64,000 nucleotides of DNA from Panorpa germanica (taxonomy: Eukaryota; Arthropoda; Insecta; Mecoptera; Panorpidae): contig OY783206.1 in the NCBI GenBank assembly GCA_963678705.1, positions 10,675,807 to 10,739,806 on the forward strand. Reading direction: 5' to 3'. The notes beneath the pieces are model-generated. The model saw only the letters and a list, made by a program, of their open reading frames with translations, had not been told where the DNA came from and did not search any database. Below are positions 14,041-27,225 of this stretch, piece after piece; the stretch's first letter is position 1, and each line of letters starts with the position of its first letter. A program made the translations under genes and the position numbers.

Positions 14041-14349
14041 GTTATATAAAATATTCATAAAGTAAATAAATGTATAACTATAATACTAGGACAGTGAAAC
14101 AAACATATAAATATTTCTTGAAAACTATTTATTATTAACGATTTGAAACGACGACCCATGACTTTGTAATACCATATCAAATACGTTTTCATTAATCCTC
14201 TTAAAACAGTTTTACAAAATAAAACTAGATTAATATATCATCTTTATATCCGAACGATTTCAATAGCTAAACATATTTATAATACTTAATAAAAATAAAT
14301 AATAACATCATCTCTAACATGAGAAGATAGATTATCCATCTCGAAGCCA

Positions 14350-14485
14350 GTGTTAGAGCTGGAGCTATTCGTTCTGGTTATTTATCACGCTTACCCATAT
14401 AGGTTTATCATAGATCCGCCATTTGAGGAGAACCGAATACAATCATTGATAAATAACCGAGAGCTCGAGTTCTAGTTTTGAAATC
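14350..14485. repeat. Imperfect foldback
   Basis: CTGGTTATTTATCA near 14374 and TGATAAATAACCGAGAGCTC near 14448 face each other, and the match continues outward imperfectly for about 30 bp. Possibly a MITE; ends not defined. Confidence 0.4.
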
Positions 14486-14518
14486 AATTGGAAAGTTTTG
14501 TATAAAACAGTCAAGGAG

Positions 14519-14540
14519 ATATATATATATATATATATAT
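14519..14540. repeat. (AT)n microsatellite
   Basis: Eleven AT units, followed by T/C-rich sequence. Confidence 0.9.
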
Positions 14541-14705
14541 TTATTCTTCTTCTTCCATTCTTAGAGACTTTGTAACTCTTAGTTTGTAATTAGTTACGAT
14601 AGTACAAAACGTAATCAAGATACTACATCAAGAAAACTACCTCATTTTATAGTAGTTATCTCTTTTAAGTAATAGATTGCGTTGTAAAAATGTTAGTTAA
14701 TTAAG

Positions 14706-14800
14706 TTCAAATTCAAATTCAAGGATGTTTATTTGTCAAATGTTATTAGAATAATTAATATTATTGCAATATGTCTTATTCTAGTGTATAGTGCCTCGCC
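14706..14800 (-). mobile_element. Probable LINE 3' tail (minus strand)
   Basis: On the minus strand the sequence ends in ACAAATAAACATCCTTGAAT followed by short TTTGAA repeats, a form typical of insect LINE 3' ends. No coding text was recognised upstream of it. Confidence 0.35.
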
Positions 14801-16224
14801 TGAGCTAAAATCCACATTGCAAATGTTCTTAGTTGTTGTTTTGTATTATATTTTGTCTTGAGTGTTTGTGTTAGGGAAAAATGGTTAAAAAACCCTACTT
14901 TGCTATGATGGAATTTTACATATGTGTTATTTTGCATTGTGTCTTTTGCTAATCTCTATTTTATCTTGAAGGGTAGGCTGTCGTGTGTGTATTGTCCAAG
15001 AAGTTAATTAAGCATTTGTATCACTACTCATTAAATGTTATTATTCTATGAACTATATAAGAAAATGTAGTGCTATCTGTATACCATACTCTAGAGCCAT
15101 CTACGCATAGTAGCATATACTAGATCCTATGTCTAATCGTCCACTAAATACGAAATGGATCTTTTTTTTCTGGAACCTTCGTACTATTAAGACGCAATTT
15201 ATATTCTACAACTGGTGCAAATCGAATAGCAACACATTTCGTTGCACATATTGTTTTGTTTTCTACCAGAAGTAGATATATACACATTATATAATAGATT
15301 AATATACAAGACAATTATCCACGTAGAAATAACTAACCAAATAGAAAATATACCAAGAAATTAGCTTTTATCAAGTTAGCAAAATTGATTAAGGCAATAT
15401 TCTCTTGGTAGTTTTGCTTTTTTCTTTCTATGTAATAGATTTTTTTAAAAGAATACCTTCGGAAAATATGTGATTAGGAAAAAGTACATTCATATGTTAA
15501 GCAGCTGTGATTCTATACTTAATTAATAGAAGACTAAATAGGTAATAATGAAGTGTTTACATTTATAATAGTTCGTTTGAGCTAAACGCAGCTTTAGTAA
15601 TTATAATTTACCATAGACAATCACAAATACATACGATAAGCTTCATTCCAGAAATCCAGTCTCTTGACACCTCTCGACAAATGTCATCTGTCTGACCAGT
15701 CAACGCAATGGTCAATGGAGTGGTCATTGACAGTGTTAATTCAATACGTTCAATTTGAAAGGACACCTCTCCTCCTCACTAATTTACTGGTCGGGAGGAA
15801 GGGAGGTCTATTGATTAGGTGGATGATGGTAATTTGTCGTGTTTGTCCATTGTTGGCTCTATTCAAATTATAAACTTATTATATATTCAAAGTGTTTGAA
15901 TGCATAGTTTGACACTTCAAAGAGGGGAATCACAGAACGGTGTAGTACAGCGGATACGGATGCGGGCAGTTGTTGAATGTACGAGTTAATTTACTGAATA
16001 GACAAATCGTGCATAATATTTGCAGTAGAGAATTTGTAATAGGAAATGATACAGGGTGCAGCATCCACATTGATATAGTTTTGTCTAGAATATCTGGTTT
16101 TGTTATGGTTTTCAGTAGAATTTATTTGTTGTCCATTTGTTAGATTGTTCAACACAACACTCAGACTTACTCTAATTGGGTTGTGAACCATAACTTCATT
16201 TATATAAAACTGCTCTGTATATTA

Positions 16225-16530
16225 AAAAAGTTGGATATCAAAATCTCAAATATCCAATTATTTTTATTCAATTCACAATAATATGGAAGTTATTAACGAT
16301 TGAAATAGTCATATTTTTCCTTTAATAATTAAAGAGATATAAATTTACAAAATACAAAAAACGTCATTGCTTCTTTACCTTCTTTCTCACTACCATTTAC
16401 CAACATTTACAATCACTGTTAAACAAGTGTAAAAGAGATGCAGAATGAAACGTTAAAGCTGTAGCAGCTGTTGCGTCGACCCATAATGTTTCAATATAAT
16501 GTCGTGATATAAAACGAAATAACATTACCT
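16225..16530 (+). repeat. Interspersed repeat, family 4
   Basis: CTCAAATATCCAATTATTTT, GTAAAAGAGATGCAGAATGA and CAGCTGTTGCGTCGACCCAT recur in related form at 49990-50150 and 51655-51910, in the same order and orientation. No ends or coding text were identified. Confidence 0.5.
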
Positions 16531-17045
16531 AATAATTCTAATAAGTTCGTGACGTCATTAACAACTAGAATAACAATTGAAATATTACGCAGTAAAACAA
16601 AATTCAAACTTTAAATAGATATACATATATCTGTTAATTTTTGAATATTTAATAAAATAAAATTATAATCCTTACTTTGGTATTCGCAGACTCATTTAAT
16701 AATAACAATTACTTTACATTGAAATAAAATATTTGTTTTTCATACAAATTTAAGAATTAGTTTTATTAACTGGCAACATTTGCTTGTAAACTGAAGTTGG
16801 CTACGAATAATTCAGTCGATTATTAGGAACCGCGAGAACGCTTGGTTGGTATCCTAGCACGACATATACAAGTGTTTGTTGGGATTTAATAATAATCAAG
16901 TTTTATAATTTATCTGTACTTTAACAATTTAAAGGGAACTAAAACATAACGCTAAGCAATTAAGGTACACATTATACAACATCCGTTCTCTTTAGTCTTT
17001 ACAAATAACAATGATTATTAACAATTATTTTTTTATTTATTTCAG

Positions 17046-17246
17046 TCGTGTATTCGTCACCTGCTCCAGAGCCTGCCGCCGCCCCAGCTGCAGCCGCTAA
17101 CCCAGCACCTGGTGGAGGGTTAGACACGTTCAGATCTGTGCCCCAAACTGCCGGTTCTGAATTACCCTCGTTTATAACACCAAGTCAGGTGTACCGAGTG
17201 GTCAGCGGTGAAACCCTAAAGCTACCTTGCGAAGTTACGCACCCAG
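17046..17246 (+). CDS. Internal exon 1 of an Ig-superfamily adhesion gene (klingon/lachesin-like)
   Basis: The exon follows a T-rich tract ending in AG (17044-17045) and stops at the donor GTAAAC (17247). The reading frame starts at 17048, so the upstream intron is phase 1, and the last base (G, 17246) opens a codon finished by the next exon. It encodes 66 full residues: a Pro/Ala/Gly-rich linker (residues 5-24), then the start of the first Ig domain with PSFITPSQVYRVVSGETL and the first domain cysteine at residue 61 (LPCEV). Proteins of this family are secreted or membrane-anchored neuronal adhesion molecules with three Ig domains; the role here is inferred from family. Composition is much more GC-rich than the flanks. 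The frame stays open past the donor to a stop ending at 17350, so intron retention would add about 34 residues and truncate the Ig domain. No signal peptide is encoded here, so at least one upstream exon is missing. The splice acceptor argues against this being a first exon. Confidence 0.9.
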
Positions 17247-20200
17247 GTAAACAAAGAACCCCATTTACATTAACATTGTCACCAGACAAAAACTTACCCC
17301 CTGCCGACGACGACCGACACCGCGAACACTACCCTGATATACCGGTATAGCGATACCGCTATCTTTACCTCTAGCGGCTAGGTACTGAACCACATTCACC
17401 AAATGGAAGGATATTAAACTCGCTGGATTAAATGGATCACATGTGTAATCTACATTAAGACTCTATTATTAGACAGGAGGGTGGTACAGGGGGTGGGGTG
17501 CATGTATGAGTATAGGGAAAGCATTCAGGGCGTGGTTTCTGGTGTACGATTATGGCTGTGAGAAATCATTGATTTCACAAATATTAGAAAAATGTTATCA
17601 TTTGACCAATTAACAATCCGCTAGAAATTGAAACTAAATGAGGTTACATTTTAGGTCTAAAACAAATACTAAAGCCATAAAGTTACTTTACAGAGTCAAA
17701 CGTAGTTTTACTTTTACTTAGGAAATATTGAATGTAAACTCGATAATATACATTTAACAAATACTTTAAAAAAATTGATTCAATTGAATATAACCATCTT
17801 AAAATTAGTATCGAATATACGTTTTTTTTCGAACTGGGGCAAGAACTTGACGGTGGTGCTCAGGTTCGCTTTAAGAATCGGTGCCCCTATCACTTACATA
17901 CTGCGAATTTTTCGAATATATTTATTTAATTTTTCCTTTTTTTTTAAATTTTGAAGCGATTCCAACAATAAGGTCATATTCGCCTCAAGTTAATTTCTTT
18001 TAATTAAATTTGGTTTATTATGTTTCTATCATTAAGGAATTCCAGCAATTTTCACTGCAAAAAGAATTTTTTTAACAAACTAAAAATAAATAATTTTTTT
18101 GTGTGCACACAGTGCCTTTTGGAATATAGTACCGGCGCTGAGAGTGAAACTTCTTCATAAATGTGTTGCATTAATTAATTTATTTTTACTACTGTTCTCT
18201 ACTTAGCACAGCACTCTTCCTTATTCCAACTTCTACTCTCTCTTCAAATCGTTCCACTATATGTGACTATTAGTGCAGTCGCCAGGAGACATTCCGTATG
18301 CAAAAAACTGATCGATGATTTGAGTTAAAAAAGTCGGTTTTTTTTTTCGACAATATAATAGGAGTTTTCGAAACGTTGTTCTTGAAATAAAAAATGGCGT
18401 GACCATAATAAAATACAAATTTTACCATTGCAAAAAAACAAAAAAGATTTACATGTTATTTAATAATGAAACATAACAAAATTTTATACGTATGCAGGTA
18501 AGATTTTACAATGATTGTGGGTGCATTTGCAATGAGAGATACACTTGATGGTACTTTTTTGCAAGTACAAGATATTGCTTTGAAGTGAGCATTACTTTTG
18601 CAAGGCCTGATTACATTGTACCTAATTAACCTATTGTATATTAAACATTTTCAAAATTAAATGTTCTTTTTCGAGTGTACCGAAAGCAAATGATATTAAT
18701 AGCAACTGTACTTCAGCATGTACACAAACTGAGAAAAACAAAATGTATGAATGAACCACAAGTATCAAACGCATAACAATTTACGTAAACCATATTGAAT
18801 AAACTAATAAATAATCCAGGAATAAACCTCTTTTGTTATTCATAAAAAATGTATATGTTTTGTACATTCTAGATTTACGTTTGTATAATTCAAATCTATC
18901 CATGAATCATTTAAATAAACTCGTACTAGAACTGTTACTGGAAACGGTCGGGGGTAAGTGGTGGGGGGTTGTAGGTATCTAGACCTACCCTCTAGAAGTA
19001 CTACAAAGCCTGAAACAAAAAGACTTTAATAATGCTGTTCAAACTTTATGTCCTGAACTGGTTTTAATGGGCCCCACGTGACCACAGATATAGAACGGTA
19101 TGGTGTACTTGCACGGTAGAAACACACTCGTACGCGATTCCGGAGTATGTTACAGTTACGCGGTGGTTATGGCACACATGAGGGGGTGAGAGGTGGTAGG
19201 GGGTACTTCCTGTATTGAACTCACACCATTACATCTCTTGTCTTCACCAGAAAGCTTCCTACAATCTACACCTATGAAATTTTATGTTAAACTTTTAAAC
19301 CGTACAGGGAATATCTTTCTGTGTTTCTTATTGTAATGTGATGGGTGGGGTGGTAATCGTCCTAAACGGGATGTAATAAGACTATAATCATAGAAAACTG
19401 ATGCTTAAAGTAAGCTCTAACCATGTATGTATGCTATATCACCGCTCACTAAACATCTGGTAACACTAACACTAACACAAAATGCAGTCTGTGTATATGT
19501 GTCTTGTACGTTTTGTGAGAACGGTTCGTTGATTTGTATTGCCTAAAATTGATTACTTGAGCTCTCATCCCTGATTATTTGGCGTACCAATTCTAGTTGC
19601 TGTCTGGTTTTCAAAGGCTCCGCTTATATTTAACGTCCATTAAGCGATGCTCCCAACTGCATCACCCGTAATGTACGACACTAACGAAAGGAATCATAGT
19701 AACATTAAGGAGTAAGTAATTCTTAAGGAGGTACAAGACCTTTACGTAAATGATGAAATAATGTGAAATATGAAAAATCGATAAAAATAGTTCAAACACA
19801 TGCTAAATCAAAATTTTAGTGATCCAGGGTTCTCAGGTTTCTTTTTTTTAAATGAATAAAAATAGCCAATTTCCTTATATATCATAATTTTTAGTTCAAT
19901 TTCACAACATAACATAACTTTTAACTAAGAAATAATGGGTACACGGTTTTTAAAAACTATGTGTATATAAAAAAATCCTATTTAAAACTATTGAAAAAAG
20001 AAAATTACCAAAGGATACCTTTTTACGAAAATAATTAATTAAAATCAGTAAGAAACAGTATATGTGAGTTATGAGAAATTCAAAATAAAACGAGACTCTA
20101 CTCCAAGAAATGAATAAAATTAAGCTAAGAGCATCATACATTTCTTTCGGCAGCGTTATCAAATTTACAATTACTTTATAAAAATTTGAATTTAAATTCA

Positions 20201-22604
20201 GTTAAATCTTATAAATTTGGCATTCATTTTGGGTTCTATTTTAATTATTAAGCTACATAAAAACATCATTTTAACAGGCAAAAAGTCATTTATTTATGCA
20301 TTCAAAAATTCATTTTCAAAGATGCAGTTTCAATATTTATTAGTCCCTCTTATATTTCGTATTTCGTATTACCGAGAGATAAATTTTTTGCATTGGCGGT
20401 AGGTTCACCATCTCATTTCCAAGTAAAACGTAAACGTAAATGTATTATTTAACATAACATTTTTCATTTAACAACATTTAACATAATTATGTTACATTGT
20501 CATTAAATAAATGCAAAAGCATTACAAATCTTGAACTGATCTATTAGTTTTAAATATAACATTATATAATCTTGCATTGGAAGGTAGAAAACGTAAATTT
20601 ATGACGAAAGATATGTAATGGTTTGTGCTCGTATCCTTTTTTATATTTTCCTTTAAGGATACTTTATATTTATTATTTATAAGACTACGACGAAATATTA
20701 ATATTTGAAAATAAGTATAACATAAATTTTCCGAATATGTTATTGTGCTACGTGAATGACTACCGAATATTTACCACTGATTGGTCCTTCGACCCGGATT
20801 CGTATCGTTTGGAACATTATGGTACTTTAGCGAGCCGGATCATTGCAACATAAGTTATAAATAGCACGTTATTAAAGAATACATAAATTCACTAATAAAT
20901 TGACAAATTAACAATAAGTTTTCTTCTGAGAATCATTCTGTTGCGCAGGGTTGCAAAACATGACGTACAATGGTCTACATTAACTTGGTGGACGCAATTA
21001 TTTACAATGATATTAATCTGAATATTAGATTGTTGACAAGAAGAGAAATGATCACGAGTTTTCTTATCATTTCCATTATGCAACGGATCGCATTACGCAC
21101 CCCTAAAGATAAATTGTCATATTAACATAATTGCATTAATTCAATTACAGTAGTATTTCTAAAAACTTGTGTTCATTACTTGTGCCATCTGGTGAGAGTG
21201 AATGGTAGACACGGAGTAAGGTAGGTAGGGGTGGAATTCGAGTGTTTGGGTAAGTGGTGGTGACACACACCATTGATGACTTATTCATGGGATTTGAACA
21301 ATGTTCCTTGTCTTTCTCTCTCCCTCTGCCTGTTCCGACACCGGGCTCTGGTGGTACTCTATTTAATTAATGCTACTTAGTGTACTGTTACATCCCTATT
21401 CCTACTTGTCCCTCTTCATCCCCAACCCTCTTACACTCATCAGAATACCCGCGTACACCTTGAGTTTAAAATTAAGGCCGAAACCTTCCCTTCTGTCTGC
21501 TTCATTCAACTAATCAGTAGTCCATTATTTACAACCCTTAAATGAAATCCATTTCAAGGGTAATAAAAAATCGTTTAGTAATTTATTTCGTTAATTAAAT
21601 TTTTTTTTAATTAAACCCGTATATAATAATATTTAAATTTATGAAATTTCTTTACAAAAACTTTCAAAAGTCCACATATTTTTTGTTGCGGCAGAACAAT
21701 CAACCCCCTGCTGATATTTCTCATTCGCAGCAGCAGCCCGAGTATGAAAATTTTCTTAAAACCAAACTTATATCAGAAACCATCCCTTACTTTTATCTTG
21801 AAACTTCCCGACCTACTTTCTTGGTGGCACTAAATAAAAGCCTTTACTCCCTCTTTTGACTCTCGTACTCATACTCATACCCGTTCCCGTACCCCGTACC
21901 CCTTACCCTGTACCTCTATCCGAACTCTTCTAGATCTTCTTCTCTTGGTAAACTACCAGTTCCTAAAACTTCCCAACCCAAAGGGGTTGAAATGAGATAT
22001 TTATCTATGCAAAGGAGATGGGGTATCGTAGAGGTATAAAGTGTTTCACTTCGGCACATTTCAGTTCATCCCCCTCTTCCTCTGCTATTCCCCCGTCCCA
22101 CTACTCATTCCTGTCACCCACTCGATAGACTTTAGTTCAGGCCGTGTGCCTTCGCTACACGCTCACTGTCTCTCACCTCTGATGGGACAAACTGCTCCGA
22201 GTGAGGAAACGTGGGGAGGGGGGATGGTAGCAGTTTGTAGATGTAGTTGGTCTTATTCAGAAGCCGTAAGTTTGTGTTGATTCTGGACTAAGAATTTACT
22301 TAGCTAAATTTCCAATTATTTATTCATACTCGTATATCCGGATTTTCACTTAGTCAGTAGATAAAGTGAACGCGATGCCACCGGAATCCTAAGTCACTAT
22401 TTACACAAAATAAAAGACTTTAGGGTTTAAACTGCCGCTGTTTTCTGCCGCTGTCAGAGATTGGATCCATACGTGTTGATGTCTTACAACGTTTGTTACA
22501 GGCCTGCCTGTCTATCGGTCTCACTTGCTAAATGTTGAAACTAAGTTATGTGACGTCACCAGCTAAACACAAATCAAATGGTATAGACGCAACAACAACT
22601 CGGT

Positions 22605-22880
22605 TGTAAAAAACTCACTAACAGTAAAGAATATTATTCGTCAATAGTCCAAGTACTCTACCTGTAATGTTCCTGAAGACTATACGTAGATACTTCAAAG
22701 CTAAGGAAGTCTGAAAAACCTTATTGACTTAATCTAAATTAATCTCCTTAATTTAAATACACATACTCATGTTTTTAAATGTAAATAATGTATTACAAAT
22801 TTTTATAAATGTATGTATTGTTCTTAGTGCTAATAATTATCTAGTTGATGCATTCAAATAAATATTAAGAAAAAGATTAT
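22605..22880 (+). mobile_element. LINE tail, family A
   Basis: Homologous along its length to the 2845 copy (CACTAACAGTAAAGAATATT; CTGAAAAACCTTATTGACTT) and ends with GTTGATGCATTCAAATAAAT and an A-rich tail. The coding part is disrupted. Confidence 0.65.
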
Positions 22881-24426
22881 TTAAGGTTTTCATATATTAC
22901 ATAACATTATGCGTTGCTCGAGGTTGCGGAAGGTAGTATCTTCTTTTTCTGTTCAACACTCGCTGTCGGGATTTCAATTGATTAGAGAGGTAAACAGCAA
23001 GGCTTGATATTAATAATCGAAATAACTTTTTATAAAACTTTCTTCCTTTGACAAATAAGTGACTACGTTATTTGTTAATATATTCTTTAATAGTGTGACT
23101 AATTAAAAATTAGATGGGCATTAGAGGTCCTCATTGCTAACTTTATCGATACGATGGTAGTCTTAAACGTTTTCTGCCTAACACAGGAACATCTATTTTT
23201 TATGAAATTCGTTTTTCTTTTCTTGTAATGCTATACACTATTCCAACGGTGCTACTACCACTTTAATCAAAAAGGAATCCGAGTTTGATAACGGACGAGA
23301 GAACGTAATCATATTCGAAAGCTATAAAAAATCCTTTTATAATATAAAGAGAACGAGTAAATCCTTTAATAACTAAAAAGAAAATTACTTATTTCATTAA
23401 AATTTATAAAAAATATAAAATATCAAAAAGTGGACTTAACCGCATTGGCTTCTGAGCGTGAAGCTGTGCTCTTGAATTATTTCTATTCTGTAATTAATAG
23501 AAAGTGAAGGTTTTCGTGCAGCACCTCGAGGGTGTATTCATTTGTAGTGGTTTTTATTATTTGTCTCATTTTTTTTAGTTCTCTTTTAATATTTGCTGAA
23601 ATACTACAAGTATAATGGGGACTCTATCTTCAAAAGATTCCCCAACCTGTCTCACTCTTTACCTTTATCATTCTTTGATTCTCTGGTCCCTCTAAACCGA
23701 AGTGAACCCCGTTTTTCTTTCTTTTTCTATCGTAGAAGTTTTTCTATCGTTACGTTTTAAACACATTATTGTTCGCCGAGTACTTGCTTTGATTATTTTC
23801 TATTTCAACAATACACTACTGACTGCACTGCACACGATCTGTTCTCTGAAGTGAACATCATCATAGAGACATCAAAAGATTTACCAAACTATTTACGACC
23901 CTTTATCTATTTCTATGCGATAACGGCTTCTGACAACATCATAAAATAATATGTTTGAATTTCAGTTCAGTGCGCAGCCCTTGCACGTATATTCTCCGGC
24001 ACACAGCCACAGCACTGTACGAGCTATATTATATTGCATCTATTTTACATATTTTTTCGTTTAGTGAAATGCTATTCTCGCGATATTCCATACAAACCAA
24101 ACAAAACTTCTACACTTAAATTTTATTTTGGAACTTGGGAAATGAAACTGCAGTTTTTTGTGCAATTGTTAAATAAATGAGTTTGGATATTATTTTAACT
24201 GTATATCGTTTTATTGTGTAGTTAATGTTTTTGTTAGCCATTTGTATAGTACCTTAGGTCGCGTTCACACTTGTGTGTTGTAGTCCATGCATTTGGTTTT
24301 AGAGTACACACGTGTGGACACAAAATTCGTGTTCATTTGGAAAACATTTGGAATTTGGAATCCATTTTATTTAAATGGTTGTGCTATAAGATAGGACGAA
24401 TGTTCTAGTGTCGAATATTTGCCATA

Positions 24427-24590
24427 TTTTAAAACCAAGGGCCCTGTTCCTGAGTCTTGCGAACAGTGGTCGTAATCGAACAGATATGATTTATATGAGT
24501 CAAACTTTTTTTTTTTTTTTATTAATACTTCACGGGCTTCTTAGTAGTCAAACATTTTACGAATTACTTTTAAAACAGTATCAGCAAATA
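24427..24590. mobile_element. Foldback MITE family 2, partial copy
   Basis: AACCAAGGGCCCTGTTCCTG, GTCTTGCGAACAGTGGTCGT and ACGAATTACTTTTAAAACAG follow the left arm of the 54958 element. The right arm is not recognised, and a 40-bp retroelement tail interrupts it. Confidence 0.65.
24506..24545 (-). mobile_element. 40-bp retroelement tail insertion with 8-bp TSD, family D
   Basis: Eight-base repeats AGTCAAAC at 24498-24505 and 24546-24553 flank 40 bp that on the minus strand read AAGAAGCCCGTGAAGTATTA and a poly(A). It interrupts a copy of the foldback MITE found intact at 54958, where the two sides are adjacent. Confidence 0.75.
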
Positions 24591-26397
24591 AGTGAGACCG
24601 CAACCTTAGACGCAATATATTTTGATGATATTAAATAATTACTTCTTTGATACTTAGACTAAAAAAACCGCTCGGTTGAAAGATGAATTTTGGTTTCTAT
24701 TACGCCCCGCAACATTGCAAAAACATTGAACTAACTAGATTAGGAATTGATATGTGAGGGAACGGGGTATGAGTAATACAAAATGAGTGATAGTCTGAAT
24801 GCATTTGGAAACCTGATAGTTATAATAATAACAATATCTTTTACGTAAAAAAGGTTACGTAATATACAATGTTTTCTCACCTATTATATTGTTTTTTTTT
24901 TAAATAAAACAAGTTTTTTCGAGTTAAAAGACTTATAAAACTACTTAAGTAAACCTTTAATATTTTTGCTTTTTAAAAATGAAATTAAAACTACAATTTA
25001 AATTAAACCAATAGGTGGTGATGGAGTTGAAGTTTGCTGCATTAAGTATGCTAATTTTGTTTTCTAAATGTTTGATCTAAAACATTAACTAACGTCTTAA
25101 GTATGTACTGCACCAGTGTGAAAGCCCCCTGTTAAGGTGCATCCCCAATTCCTCACTGATACAAATTTTCCTCATAAAAACTATTTTAGTATTTCGCAAT
25201 AAAGATAAATGTCCCATACTTTTATAAAAATGTTTTGAATAATATTTTTAGACGTGTTGAAAAAATGTTTAAAAGATGGACATAAAAGAAAACTTATAAC
25301 CCCTAAAAATCTTTAAACATTCATAGAAGAGCTTAGTATACTAATTGCAACAACTTAAAAGTTAATTATAGTGTTGTTATTATTGCAATTTGGTCGATAT
25401 ATTTCTAATTAAAAAAAAACATTTGTTCTGTTAGAAATGTAACTGCAGTAAAACTAGGGCGCGCCATTAGGGTTGTATAAATGCCTGTACGCTTATTCCC
25501 AAATATATATGTAGGGGAATATATTAGGAATAAATCTCCCAAAGATTCGTTTCGATAAGAAAATCAAGTGGGATATCCGGCAGAGGGATGATCTAAATTC
25601 ACTACTTCGACCATATCTGATCTATAAAATATAGTCAGGGGTCCACTATATATGTCTGCAAGTGGTAGTGCCACGGCCACTCCTCTCCCGGAACCGACAC
25701 TGCGTAAACAACAAAAGGCGCCACGTTCAACACTATTAGACTAGGCTATTAGAAATGTATCAGCCCTTTTCTACAAGAAATTGTTACTTATAATTATACG
25801 CAATACGTACGTACGTTCATTTATTCCCTACTTCACGTTGGGAATACGCCGCTTCGTTCATAGTATGTTTTACAGAGAAACGGATGCCATTTCAAGCACC
25901 TGTTCTAATGCTATAATAAAACATAATTAAAATTCTTGAGAAAGCACTATTTAAATAGAACAGCTTTATTATTACGCAATAAAGTATAAGATTATAAAAT
26001 TATAATAGTCATTTAAATTATGTATAGAATTTATAATATTTGTAAAGGGCATTACAGTAGGGTAGGGTTGTAGACTGTAATAAAAGCAGAGGGTGCTACG
26101 GAAATTATGTTATAAAAGAAAGCTTCACTTTAAACATGAACCTACGGTTTGAGAAGTTTAACTTCTTTAGCCACGGAAGTGTAAATTTGTTGCACGCGTC
26201 ACGAAAATAAACTGTGGATCTGTAAAAGGCTATTCACAGCTGCTTAGTTTTAGTTTTAATTTAGCTTGTAAAATAAGCTTTTAAGTTCAAACTAGAAAGA
26301 AAAATAATTATATGAAACTTAGGTAGAAAATTGTTACAAGTTTGTAATAATTAATTCTGAGGTTAATTTTCTACCATTCAAATAGAAATTGTAAGGC

Positions 26398-26431
26398 AAT
26401 GACACCATCGAACTTTCGTAATTTGAACTAT
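26398..26431. repeat. MITE family 1 terminal fragment
   Basis: ATCGAACTTTCGTAATTTGA followed by ACTATA matches the right terminal repeat; the other end was not found. Confidence 0.5.
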
Positions 26432-26639
26432 ATGGTACAGCAAACCTTATTAAGTTTCTGCATATGCAGGCACATGACAATTTTTTTTCTATCCCTTTTA
26501 ATTTTTAATTTATTTTATACTGTAAGTTAATTTTATATTGTTTTTATTTGATATTATATTCTATTATTGTTTTAATTATATGCTGGCTTATGCCAACGTT
26601 ATTCTATTATTTTCTTAACGATGTCGATGTTATAACGAC

Positions 26640-27225
26640 GTTATTTGGCAAAGGATTCAATTGGCAAAAGAATTGGCAAAGGAATCAATAAATTTGGAAA
26701 TTGAGATGAAAGTAAAATTACCTTCATATGAAATTTTTAATATAATCAAAAAATTAAACTTCAATTTGAGAAACACAGATTTCATTAACAAAAGTCAGTT
26801 AAAAGGAAGAGATTATTATATGTTACATCCAAATTTAAGTAAGAAGAGATGGTTTAGAAATGAGTCCCACAAAATTATATCAACTATAATCAGAATCAAA
26901 AGTAATCATTGCAAAATTCCAGCTCATCTGTACAAAATTAATATTAAATCTGACGATAGATGTCAATGTGGTGAAGAAGAAACATTGGATCATATTATAA
27001 TTATAGTTTAGAAAGATCAAAATTGAATAGTGATATATTAGATGTGATTAAAATTTTTCCTGTTAATACTAAATTTTTGTTAAATGATTCAAAATTAATT
27101 AGTGAATTATTGAAATATTTAGAAATTTGTAAAATTGAATTATAAATTATAAAAGATGTATAAAAAATGTTTGATGGTGGCTATGACGAAAGAAAGTCAA
27201 GGCAAATAAGTAAATAAATATAACG
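26640..27225 (+). mobile_element. LINE fragment, family B
   Basis: An open frame at 26661-27011 reads LAKESINLEI, then HPNLSKKRWFRNESHKIIS and DDRCQCGEEETLDHI, again a C-x-C...H zinc-type ending of a non-LTR reverse transcriptase. It breaks at LDHIIIIV where the family would show a cysteine. The end has AAAAAATGTTTGATGGTGGC followed by A-rich simple sequence. The copy at 56535 shares text and tail. Confidence 0.7.

Larger units (their letters stand above)
1..17045 (+). other. Intron upstream of the first visible exon (repeat-rich)
   Basis: Because the exon at 17046 starts with an acceptor, this stretch is inferred to be intronic. Recognisable content is a mariner at about 880-1528, an (AT) microsatellite at 2482-2556, LINE tails near 2845-3140, 5555-5640 and 14706-14800, a MITE end at 5082-5130, a SINE-like piece near 6690-6790, a mariner at about 8855-9090, a MITE at about 11105-11345, a Helitron at 13768-14040 and a foldback at 14350-14485. 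The remainder is AT-rich DNA in which I see no gene. A short signal-peptide exon could be hidden here, but I cannot identify one. Confidence 0.7.

Noticed and set aside
1-17045. Signal-peptide exon of the adhesion gene
   Set aside because: No candidate with a start codon, hydrophobic stretch and phase-1 donor stood out; it may lie upstream of the window.
21640-22280. Short open frames in C/T-rich sequence (21641-21859 and 22041-22280)
   Set aside because: No recognisable domain and no splice context; the frames follow from pyrimidine-rich composition.
25490-25740. GC-richer patch with palindromic words as a mobile element
   Set aside because: I could not find matching ends, coding text or a second copy.
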